Source: Deltaproteobacteria bacterium
Lineage (GTDB): Bacteria; Myxococcota_A; UBA796; GCA-2862545
DNA length: 40,416 nt
Direction: 5' to 3'
NCBI GenBank assembly: GCA_007693595.1
Contig: REDI01000095.1
Coordinates: 1-40,416, forward strand
Shown here: positions 7,767 through 14,676 of the stretch, one piece after another
Position numbering within the stretch: the stretch's first letter is position 1
Layout: every line of letters starts with the position of its first letter
The notes under the pieces: generated by a model
Seen by the model: only the letters and a program-made list of their open reading frames with translations
Database searches by the model: none
Told to the model about the DNA's origin: nothing
Made by a program: the position numbers and the translations under genes

Positions 7767-9593
7767 ATGCCTGAACACCCACACCTGCGAGCCCTGCACG
7801 TCGCCCTCGCCCAAGCCGGCGCGTGGGAGCGCGATGAGCTGGAGCGGCTGGGCGCCCTCCCCCTCCCTGACCGGATCGCCGCTGGGATCTCGTGGCCGAC
7901 CACCCGGATCGAGGAGGTCTCGTGGGCCGGACGCGACCATGTGCTGGTCCTGCTACGGGCCGATCGACACGCGGAGCTGCACGAGGGGATCACCCCGGGC
8001 GATCGGGTGGAGCTCCGTCGCGGAGAGGCCCACTGGGTCGGTGTGGTCCGAGAGGCCGGGTCGCGCTGGGCCGAGGTTCGGATCCGCGGAGACATCGAGC
8101 CGGAGGGCTCTGTACAGGTCACCCGCCTCTTCGACCCGGTGCCGTGGCGGCGCCTCGCCGATGCGCTCGCACGCGGCGACGGGCACCGATCTGCCCTGCG
8201 AGACGTCCTGCTCGGCGAGCGCCCCCCGAGCCCCCCGATGCGGCACGGCGCCGAGCTGAGCGACCCCCTCCTCAACGAGGCCCAGCGCCGGGCGGCACGG
8301 CACGCCCTCGACGCGGGGGAGCTCGCCCTCATCCACGGTCCACCTGGGACCGGAAAGACCACCCTTCTCGCGGCCCTGCTCAAGCGACTGGTAGCCGACG
8401 GCGACCGCCCCTGGGCCCTAGCCGACAGCAACGCGGCGGTCGACCATCTGGCAGATCGCGCGGCGGCACGGGGGCTCGACGTGGTGCGGGTCGGCTCCTA
8501 CGGCCGAATGAGCGCCGGAGGGCGCACCCTCTCGCTGCGCCATCGCATCGCTGAGGGGCCTTATGGCGCCGCGATCACTGCGCTGGAGCGGGATCTGGCC
8601 CGCTTGGGTAGCCGGAGCGATCCGGGGAACCGCCGCGAGGGGCGCCAGCTCTTCACCGAGCTGCGCGCGCTGCGCGCCACGGCCCAACAGCAGGCGCTCG
8701 AGAGCGCCGAGGTGATCGCGAGCACGCTCGGAACGCTCGCCTGGATGGCCCCAGAGCTCCCCGACGCCCAGACCGCGGTGATCGACGAGGCGACCCAGGC
8801 GATCGAGCCCGCCATCTGGACGGCCGTGCCGCGCGTCTCACGGCTGATCTTGATCGGGGACCCCCATCAGCTAGGCCCGGTCGTGCGCAGGCCGGCGAGC
8901 CCGCTGGAGCGCTCCCTGCTGGAGCGTCTCCTCGACCAGACCCGAGGCTCGCTCCCGCTGCCCATGCTCGACGTTCAGCATCGAATGCACGAACACATCC
9001 AAGAGATCGCGCGCCCCATCTACGGCGACAGCTACCGCCCTCACCCCTCCGTCCGAGCCCACCTGCTGCGCGACCTGCCCGAGGCCGACACCACGCAGCT
9101 CACCTCCACTCCCCTGCTCTGGGTCGACACCGCCGGGGCAGGCTTCTCCGAGGAACAAGACCCCTCCACCCGGTCCTGGTTCAACCCTGGCGAAGTCCGC
9201 GTCGTCGCTCACCTCGTCCGGGATCTACGCGCCGCAGGCCTGAGCCAAGCGCAGATCGCCGTCATCGCCCCCTACGCCGCCCAGGTTCGACTCCTCCGAG
9301 AAGAGCCCGATCTGGCCGGGGTTCGGGTCGACTCGGTCAACGCCTTTCAAGGCCGGGAGTGCGAAGCGGTGATCGTCTCGTGGGTGCGCAGCAACGACGG
9401 CGGGGAGCTCGGCTTCGTCCAAGATACACGTCGGGTGACCGTCGCCCTGACCCGGGCGCGTCGACTGCTCGCCTGTGTGGGTGACACCGCGACCCTCGGA
9501 GCCGATTCCCGCTTCGCCGCAGCCCTTGATACCTTCGCCACCCACGACGCCTTGGTCTCCATCTGGGAGGAGCCCTGGGTCTCGCTGACCTGA
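7767..9593 (+). CDS. superfamily 1 (Upf1/IGHMBP2-like) ATP-dependent helicase
   Basis: A 608-residue SF1 helicase. About 165 N-terminal residues form a beta-rich, probably OB-like domain. The motor follows: motif I GPPGTGKTT (residues 191-199), motif II DEAT (340-343), motif III GDPHQLGPVV (364-373), motif IV-like QHRMHEHI (near 409), motif V NAFQGRECEAVIVS and motif VI VALTRAR. DEAT and QHRM place it in the Upf1-like SF1B branch, which unwinds nucleic acid 5' to 3'. The start ATG at 7767 has a weak ribosome binding site. It is divergent from the HExxH gene by 68 bp and 33 bp upstream of a phosphatase gene on the same strand. A role in DNA or RNA repair or processing is likely but not specific. 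Confidence 0.93.
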   Translation: MPEHPHLRALHVALAQAGAWERDELERLGALPLPDRIAAGISWPTTRIEEVSWAGRDHVLVLLRADRHAELHEGITPGDRVELRRGEAHWVGVVREAGSRWAEVRIRGDIEPEGSVQVTRLFDPVPWRRLADALARGDGHRSALRDVLLGERPPSPPMRHGAELSDPLLNEAQRRAARHALDAGELALIHGPPGTGKTTLLAALLKRLVADGDRPWALADSNAAVDHLADRAAARGLDVVRVGSYGRMSAGGRTLSLRHRIAEGPYGAAITALERDLARLGSRSDPGNRREGRQLFTELRALRATAQQQALESAEVIASTLGTLAWMAPELPDAQTAVIDEATQAIEPAIWTAVPRVSRLILIGDPHQLGPVVRRPASPLERSLLERLLDQTRGSLPLPMLDVQHRMHEHIQEIARPIYGDSYRPHPSVRAHLLRDLPEADTTQLTSTPLLWVDTAGAGFSEEQDPSTRSWFNPGEVRVVAHLVRDLRAAGLSQAQIAVIAPYAAQVRLLREEPDLAGVRVDSVNAFQGRECEAVIVSWVRSNDGGELGFVQDTRRVTVALTRARRLLACVGDTATLGADSRFAAALDTFATHDALVSIWEEPWVSLT

Positions 9594-9626
9594 GCCCCAC
9601 AGCGGGCCGCAGCAACGGAGCCACCG

Positions 9627-10715
9627 ATGCCCTCGCTGATCCAGACCCTCCCTGATGGTCCTCTCGACATCCTGGGCGATGTGCACGGAGAGATCGACGC
9701 CCTCCGCCGCCTACTTGAGCGGCTCGGCTGCGATCCCGAGCGCGGCCGCGCTACGAGGCCGCTGGTCTTCGTAGGCGATCTGGTCGACCGGGGCCCCGAC
9801 AGCCCGGCGGTCCTCGACCTCGTTCGCCGCCTCGTCGACTCGGGTATCGCCTGGGTCGTCGCAGGGAATCACGAGCTCAACTTGCTCCTGGGCGATCGCA
9901 AGGAAGGCAACGGATGGTTCTTCGGAGATGCCTCCGATAGCTGGCAGCGCCGTCACGACGACGGGACGACGTCCGATATCCCCTTTGACAGCGCGCTCTT
10001 GCCCGCGGCACGCCAAGGGGAGGTCCTCCGGTTCTTGCGTAGGCTCCCCCTCGTTCTGGAGCGAGCGGACCTGCGCATCGTGCACGCTGCCTGGCACACA
10101 CCGAGCCTCGAGGCGGTACGAGAGGTCACCGATCTCGCGGCCGCGAGCAAGGCCCACGACGCGAAGCTCCACGCGGAGTGGAGAGAGAGCGGCCTCCTCG
10201 CACGAGCCCGCGAAGAGCGCGCCGCCTTCGCTCAGCTCCGTCGGCGAGACGTCGAGCCCGATCGCGACCTGCCAAACCACGCCCTCCTCGAAGAGGCGCG
10301 GCAGAGTCGCCACCCTATCAAGGTGCTCACCAGCGGTCTTGAGCGCCGGATCCCCTTCGAAGATCGGTTCTTCGTGGGAGGACGGTGGCGCCTGGTCGAG
10401 CGCGTGAGGTGGTGGGAGGACTATCGCGATGAGCCGGCGGTCGTCATGGGGCACTACTGGCGCAGCCGCGACGGTGGACAGACGGGTAAACCAGACTTCT
10501 TCGACGCTCCCCCCTTCGCTTGGCTCGGCCCACGGGGGAAGGCGTTCTGCATCGACTACAGCGTAGGGAGGCGGTATCACGAGCGGGTCGAGCATCCGGC
10601 TGGAGGTGCACCGTACCGCCATGGGCTGGGGGCTCTGCGCTGGCCCGAGCGGGTCGTGTTCTTCGACGACCGAGCCGAGCCCGTACCAACCACAAACTTC
10701 GGCCAGAGAGGCTAA
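9627..10715 (+). CDS. PPP-family metallophosphoesterase (protein phosphatase-like)
   Basis: A 362-residue calcineurin-like phosphoesterase. The three signature blocks are all present: GDVHG (17-21), GDLVDRG (50-56) and GNHE (80-83). Later histidine ligands are visible in RIVHAAW and VMGHYW. This motif set is that of Ser/Thr protein phosphatases and bacterial PrpE/ApaH relatives, which use two metal ions to hydrolyse phosphomonoesters or dinucleoside polyphosphates. The sequence alone does not decide which. The ATG at 9627 is preceded by GGAG at good spacing. It lies 33 bp after the helicase gene, probably in the same transcript. Confidence 0.9.
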   Translation: MPSLIQTLPDGPLDILGDVHGEIDALRRLLERLGCDPERGRATRPLVFVGDLVDRGPDSPAVLDLVRRLVDSGIAWVVAGNHELNLLLGDRKEGNGWFFGDASDSWQRRHDDGTTSDIPFDSALLPAARQGEVLRFLRRLPLVLERADLRIVHAAWHTPSLEAVREVTDLAAASKAHDAKLHAEWRESGLLARAREERAAFAQLRRRDVEPDRDLPNHALLEEARQSRHPIKVLTSGLERRIPFEDRFFVGGRWRLVERVRWWEDYRDEPAVVMGHYWRSRDGGQTGKPDFFDAPPFAWLGPRGKAFCIDYSVGRRYHERVEHPAGGAPYRHGLGALRWPERVVFFDDRAEPVPTTNFGQRG

Positions 10716-10774
10716 GGCGCCGCTCCAGGCTGGCTGCTGGTCGACGAGCGGCCGACGACGTGTGAAAAGAAGAT

Positions 10775-12334
10775 ATGGTCGTCGGCTCTGCCATCCTCAT
10801 CTCCCTCTTCGGTTCCGCCGTAGCGGCCCCCACCTTCGAAGGGGTGCAGCCCGATGACCTCCGGCTGGCCAAGAAGGCCTACCGGGCAGGGGTGCTCTGT
10901 ACCGGCTGGGAGCCTCCCCATCACCCCTCGGTCAAGCTCCAGCGGCGCGACGCCCTCGATGGCTACGATGGCCGCGCCTACCTCGACGGTGAGGGGATCT
11001 ACCGGATCGAGATCAGCGAGTCGAATCCCGGCCGAACGCTGCTGCACGAGCTGGCCCACGCCTGGGCGTCCAGAGGTCCCGCCACGCTCACCGAGGGACG
11101 TGCCGATCTGCTGGCCGACTGCATGGCGACCCACCTGCGGCGCATCGACCTGTTCGACCCCGATCCGGGCCGCGATCTCGACGCCCTGCCCGATCTTCGG
11201 CGCTGGTCGAACCCGCGCGCTGGACACACCGCCCGGACCGACGACCAGGAGCGCGCCGATGCCTACCTGGGCGCCTCGCGACTGATGCGCGTGATCGTCA
11301 CCCTCGTGCCACTTCCAGAACTCTACCCCCAAGATGGGCTCCTGCGCTGGCGAGAGCTCGATCGTCTCCTGGAGCGCGCGGGCCCCCGCGGCGCGATCAT
11401 CCTTGACATGCTCGCCGGCGGGGCGGGGCGGCAGGCCCAGGCCTTGACCGATCACGACCGCGACGCGCAGCCGTGGCTAGCCGAGATCTTGTCGGGCACG
11501 GATCCCAACAGGTGGGACTCGAGCGGCGATGGCTGGTGGGATGGCTCGCCTCCCGCGCCGCCGGGCGCCGTCCCGCTCCCCCCCGATGGGAGCGCCGTGT
11601 GCTCCGGCATGAGCGCGAGCCCACGAGGCGCCCGCGTCGAGGTCCGGGTCCGCGCCACACGGGCCTCCGCGCCTCCGAAGGTCCGGGTTATCGCCGGCGA
11701 TACCTGGCTCATCGACGACCCCACCCAAGGGGTCTCCATCGAACCCAACCAGCCCATCTTGCTCGCCCTCGACGGCGGGCTGCGCGGCGCGACCGGCGGG
11801 GCCTGGGCCATGGTCGGCGGCCAAGACCTCTACACGTCGTGGAACTGCAAGAGCGAGCCGCATTACACCACCTGGATCGCCGACCCGACCTTCGCCCCGC
11901 ACCTCGAGACCTTCCAGAAGGAGCTGCGCGAGATCATCGCCCGCGCCGACAGCCTGATCGGACCGAGCACGCGGCGGCTCGTCGTCGCCATCGGGGCGGA
12001 CTCCACCCACGTGGACGCCGACGGCGTGAGGCTCTCGACGGGGTTTCTGGCCTGGGCCCTGGAGCGCGGACGCATCGATGCCATCGCGGGTCTGGCCGTA
12101 GCGCTCCAGCGCGCCTGGCTCGCGCCGCCCGACGAGCGCCGCTGGGACACCGCCGAGGCTCTCCTCCATGCCCTCCTCGACGATCCCCCCAAGGAGTTGT
12201 TGATCTCCGCCGACCCCGACCAGCGAGACGCCCGTACGGCCGAGGCGAGCCGGTGCGGATGGCATGGAACCATCGTCGGGCCCTGTCCCAAGGCCGTGCG
12301 CCCCGCGCCGCCCGAGCGTCCCACAAGGCGCTGA
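10775..12334 (+). CDS. secreted HExxH protein, probable zinc metallopeptidase
   Basis: A 519-residue protein with a clear signal peptide (residues 1-18, ending AVAAP). Residues 88-116 read as a gluzincin-like site: HELAHAW with His91, Glu92 and His95, then Glu107 in LTEGRADLLAD as the probable third ligand. The gene continues with a Pro/Gly-rich linker near 255-275, a beta-rich segment (about 280-365) and a mainly helical C-terminal domain. About seven cysteines fit an exported, disulfide-containing protein. I do not recognise the family beyond the active-site signature. The ATG at 10775 is preceded by an AAGAAG purine run and starts 59 bp after the phosphatase gene. It converges on arginase with only 6 bases between stops. 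Confidence 0.83.
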   Translation: MVVGSAILISLFGSAVAAPTFEGVQPDDLRLAKKAYRAGVLCTGWEPPHHPSVKLQRRDALDGYDGRAYLDGEGIYRIEISESNPGRTLLHELAHAWASRGPATLTEGRADLLADCMATHLRRIDLFDPDPGRDLDALPDLRRWSNPRAGHTARTDDQERADAYLGASRLMRVIVTLVPLPELYPQDGLLRWRELDRLLERAGPRGAIILDMLAGGAGRQAQALTDHDRDAQPWLAEILSGTDPNRWDSSGDGWWDGSPPAPPGAVPLPPDGSAVCSGMSASPRGARVEVRVRATRASAPPKVRVIAGDTWLIDDPTQGVSIEPNQPILLALDGGLRGATGGAWAMVGGQDLYTSWNCKSEPHYTTWIADPTFAPHLETFQKELREIIARADSLIGPSTRRLVVAIGADSTHVDADGVRLSTGFLAWALERGRIDAIAGLAVALQRAWLAPPDERRWDTAEALLHALLDDPPKELLISADPDQRDARTAEASRCGWHGTIVGPCPKAVRPAPPERPTRR

Positions 12335-12340
12335 GCCTAC

Positions 12341-13246
12341 CTACAAGATCGTCTTGCCGAGCGCGCTGAGGATCAGCCAGACCGCGAGCTGACCCGTTCG
12401 GTTACGCTCGTCGAGGATCGGGTTGAGCTCGACCATCTCCATGCCGAGGAGCTTGCCCGTCTGAGAGACGAGCTCGCAGAGCATGTGCGACTCACGCAGC
12501 GAGAGCCCCCCTGAAACGGGGGTGCCGACCCCAGGCGCATCGGTCGGATCGACCCCGTCGAGATCGAAGGAGAGGTGGATGCCGACGGTGTGACGGCCGA
12601 TGTGCTCCAAGGCCTCGACCGCACAGGCTGCCGTGCCGCGACGATCGATCTCGCTCATGGTGTAGACGCGCACCCCGAGCTCCCGCACCAACGGGGCCTC
12701 GGTGGGATCGACGTCGCGCGCGCCAAAGACGACCACGTCCTCGGGGTACAGCGCGGGCTGATTCCCGGCCAGCGCGACGAGCTCCGGCGCGCCCCGACCG
12801 AGCAGGGTCGCCAGAGGCATGCCATGGATGTTGCCCGAGGGGGAGGTCTCGGGGGTGTTCATGTCGGTGTGCGCATCGACCCAGAGCACCCCGATCCGCT
12901 CCCCGCGGGGGCGGTGATGTCTGGCAAGCCCGGCGATGGTGCCGATCGCCTGGCTGTGGTCGCCCCCGAGCACCAAGGGGAAGCGCCCACGGCCGACCTG
13001 CTCGTGCACATGATCGGTGAGGCGACCGCAGACATCGTGGATAATCGAGAGAAAGCGCGCGTGCGCGTCGCCCACCGGCTCTTGCTCGAAGGACCGAGTA
13101 TCCACGTTATGGACCGCTCCGATCTGGTGACCGATCTCGCGAAGGCGCGGCACGAGGCCCGCGACATGCATGGCCGAGGGACCCATGTCGGTGCCGCGTC
13201 GACCCGCTCCCAGATCGAGGTGTACATTGGTGATCGAGAGATCCAT
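12341..13246 (-). CDS. rocF: arginase
   Basis: A 301-residue member of the ureohydrolase family, which hydrolyses L-arginine to ornithine and urea with a binuclear manganese centre. The metal motifs are visible: GGDHS (94-98), DAHTDMN (124-130) and SFDLDGVDP (about 225-235). The substrate-loop signature SPSGNIHGMP and the N-terminal HLDLGAGRRG favour arginase over agmatinase. The ATG at 13246 is chosen because GGAGG lies five bases upstream; an open extension to 13300 lacks support. No other arginine or polyamine genes are nearby, so the gene is probably expressed alone. A related ureohydrolase with another guanidino substrate cannot be excluded. Confidence 0.93.
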   Translation of the reverse strand: MDLSITNVHLDLGAGRRGTDMGPSAMHVAGLVPRLREIGHQIGAVHNVDTRSFEQEPVGDAHARFLSIIHDVCGRLTDHVHEQVGRGRFPLVLGGDHSQAIGTIAGLARHHRPRGERIGVLWVDAHTDMNTPETSPSGNIHGMPLATLLGRGAPELVALAGNQPALYPEDVVVFGARDVDPTEAPLVRELGVRVYTMSEIDRRGTAACAVEALEHIGRHTVGIHLSFDLDGVDPTDAPGVGTPVSGGLSLRESHMLCELVSQTGKLLGMEMVELNPILDERNRTGQLAVWLILSALGKTIL

Positions 13247-13340
13247 GTTAGCCTCCATGAGCCAGATGGATCTTTGCCCCGTTCCCGGCAACGGGGCCAC
13301 CCCGTCTTGTCGGCGGGCGGCAGGTGGCTAGCGCAGGACC

Positions 13341-13889
13341 GTGGTGCGTGGCCTCTCCGATCTCATCGAACCTCTCCAGCAGCTCCTCCCCCCAGAGGTC
13401 CTGCTGCCTCTACTGGGTCTCGCGCTCCTGGTCGCCGCGCCCGCGTGGTGGCGGAGCGTGGCCGTCCGCCAGATCAAGGGACACCTGCGGCGCGCGGCCC
13501 GAGCCCACAGCGAGGCGGAGCGGGAGCGCGAGATCGAGGGCGCCTTCCGCCGCGCCGGCCATCACGCTCGTCGACTCGTCGACCTGGCGGAGCACGCGGG
13601 TCGGGCCGGGCTTCCGCTGGTCCGTCGAAGAGCGATCGAAGCGCTGGAGTCCTCGGGTAGACTACCCCTAGAGGCGGCTAGACTTCGACGCGCCGACGGC
13701 CCGCCGCCCCCCAAGGTGCGCGACATGGAGGAGGTCAACATCCGGGTCCACTTGCTGATGGAGCGAGAGCTGTGGGCCGCCGCCGAGGAGGTGCTCGACG
13801 AGGCCGAGCGGCGCTTCGCTGGGGATCCTGAGCTGGCCGCCCTGCGCGAAGATTTCAACACCCGGCACCCCGCCCCGGAGGAGCCCTGA
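13341..13889 (+). CDS. membrane-anchored helical protein, unknown function
   Basis: A 182-residue protein with one membrane helix near residues 17-36 (PEVLLPLLGLALLVAAP), followed by a very Arg/Ala/Glu-rich helical region and a C-terminal stretch (about 135-175) that resembles a single TPR-like helix pair. It starts at GTG 13341 or the adjacent GTG 13344; an AGGA lies just upstream and does not decide between them. The stop TGA shares its last base with the ATG of the next small gene (TGATG), so the two are coupled. I recognise no family. The layout suggests a bitopic inner-membrane protein with a cytoplasmic helical domain. Confidence 0.7.
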   Translation: MVRGLSDLIEPLQQLLPPEVLLPLLGLALLVAAPAWWRSVAVRQIKGHLRRAARAHSEAEREREIEGAFRRAGHHARRLVDLAEHAGRAGLPLVRRRAIEALESSGRLPLEAARLRRADGPPPPKVRDMEEVNIRVHLLMERELWAAAEEVLDEAERRFAGDPELAALREDFNTRHPAPEEP

Positions 13890-14053
13890 TGCTCAACGAC
13901 GAGATCCGCCGCCAGATCGATGACATCGCCACCGAGATCGACCTGCTGGTCTTTCGACTGGAGCAGCCCCCCACCTCTGTGGACGAGCGCCAGGACCTCC
14001 AGCGGAGCTTGGAGCGCCTCGTGCGCGCGCTGCGCGAGTTGGCAGACCGCTGA
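13889..14053 (+). CDS. 54-residue acidic helical protein
   Basis: A short open frame beginning MLNDEIRRQIDDIATEIDLL and ending LRELADR. It is strongly amphipathic, with hydrophobic residues at heptad-like spacing broken by one Pro-Pro-Thr-Ser turn near residue 28, so it looks like a helical hairpin or coiled coil. The ATG overlaps the upstream stop by one base (TGATG), good evidence that it is translated through coupling. Base use matches its neighbours. It is too small to assign. It probably partners the membrane-anchored helical protein encoded just upstream. Confidence 0.65.
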   Translation: MLNDEIRRQIDDIATEIDLLVFRLEQPPTSVDERQDLQRSLERLVRALRELADR

Positions 14054-14074
14054 CAGGGCTCCAGGCCCCCCGAG

Positions 14075-14122
14075 CCACTACATCTTGGGGTCCACGCGTC
14101 GCCGACCCCCCACATGATGGGG
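14075..14122 (+). promoter_or_regulatory. two putative NrdR boxes
   Basis: Box 1 (14075-14090, CCACTACATCTTGGGG) matches 11 of 16 positions of the NrdR consensus acaCwAtATaTwGtgt, including all six strongly conserved positions. Box 2 (14107-14122, CCCCCACATGATGGGG) matches 8 of 16 and five of those six. The boxes are identical to each other at 12 of 16 positions and are 32 bp apart start to start, about three helical turns, which is the usual arrangement. NrdR represses ribonucleotide reductase genes, and the next gene downstream is nrdJ. The consensus is recalled, not searched. Confidence 0.6.
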
Positions 14123-14157
14123 TCGAAATGGATCCATCGCAGGGTGTTTACATTGTC

Positions 14158-14214
14158 TTGACATTTCTAGGCTATGGACAACTACTTTGACACAAGATGC
14201 TAAAGCAGTAGAAG
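14158..14214 (+). promoter_or_regulatory. candidate sigma-70-type promoter(s) for nrdJ
   Basis: Two perfect TTGACA hexamers occur in the AT-rich island, at 14158-14163 and 14187-14192. The second is followed after 16 bases by TAGAAG (14209-14214), a 4/6 match to the -10 consensus. The first has TACTTT after 19 bases. They lie just downstream of the NrdR-like boxes. Without a mapped start this is only a plausible reading. Confidence 0.3.
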
Positions 14215-14524
14215 AACAATCACTTTTGAATGAATGTGGTATATCGAGCTGTGGATAGTCAGTGGACATCTGACCCTACAAGCGGAGCCGTCCTGTGGAG
14301 ATCTGGTGGACGACCCGGGGTCACCTGCGGAGCAGTCATGGAAATCTTGACCGTTCTTCAAAAAAACTCTCATTGGTACATATCTCCTACCGACTCCCTG
14401 TGCTGCATCCTAGTTTTTCGAGGCCGAACACACCACAGGCCCTGCGGAAGTATCCTCAGAGGCTCCTGGCTGGTACGCTCTGGTGAGACATTGCCCTCGC
14501 CCCCCGATCCTCGATAGGGTCCAA

Positions 14525-14618
14525 GGGCGCCACGGGGCACCCCCCTCAAAGCCCCGTCGCCGGCCCCATCCTACCGACCGGCTCCCACCGCGTCTCGCCC
14601 ATCTCGGCGAGCGAGACG
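14525..14618 (+). promoter_or_regulatory. two strong hairpins in the nrdJ leader
   Basis: Hairpin 1 pairs ACGGGGC (14532-14538) with GCCCCGT (14551-14557) around a 12-nt loop, and can be extended by GGCG (14525-14528) with CGCC (14558-14561) past a two-base bulge. Hairpin 2 pairs CGTCTCGC (14591-14598) with GCGAGACG (14611-14618). An alternative inner hairpin, CTCGCC (14595-14600) with GGCGAG (14606-14611), competes with it. No U-run follows either. They could be a leader switch, an mRNA stability element or simply GC-rich structure. Confidence 0.4.
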
Positions 14619-14676
14619 GGCTCGTGCGCTCTCCTGACCGACTCCTAACTCCCACCCGCCCCCATCAGAGGTCCCC

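Larger units (their letters stand above)
14054..14676 (+). other. 623-bp non-coding region upstream of nrdJ
   Basis: No convincing gene is visible here on either strand. From the 5' side it holds two NrdR-like boxes (14075-14122), then an AT-rich island. Bases 14161-14220 are only about 37% G+C by my count and 14221-14280 about 43%, against about two thirds in the flanks. Next come a poly-A run near 14360 and a GC-rich part with two strong hairpins just before the nrdJ ribosome binding site (AGAGGT). The length and layout suggest a long regulated leader. I looked for the cobalamin riboswitch box and did not find it. Confidence 0.7.

Noticed and set aside
7699-7782. N-terminal extension of the HExxH protein to 7782
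   Set aside because: It would overlap the divergent helicase start and has no ribosome binding site, whereas the GTG at 7698 has a strong one.
14230-14517. A 95-residue open frame in the nrdJ leader
   Set aside because: It is Trp/Arg/Ser/Gly-rich without domain pattern, has no good ribosome binding site, and its codon use is unlike the neighbours.
14054-14676. Cobalamin riboswitch upstream of nrdJ
   Set aside because: No B12 box or GCCACTG-type core in the right context was seen; the nearest, GCCACTA at 14074, lies in the first NrdR-like box. A covariance search could still overturn this.
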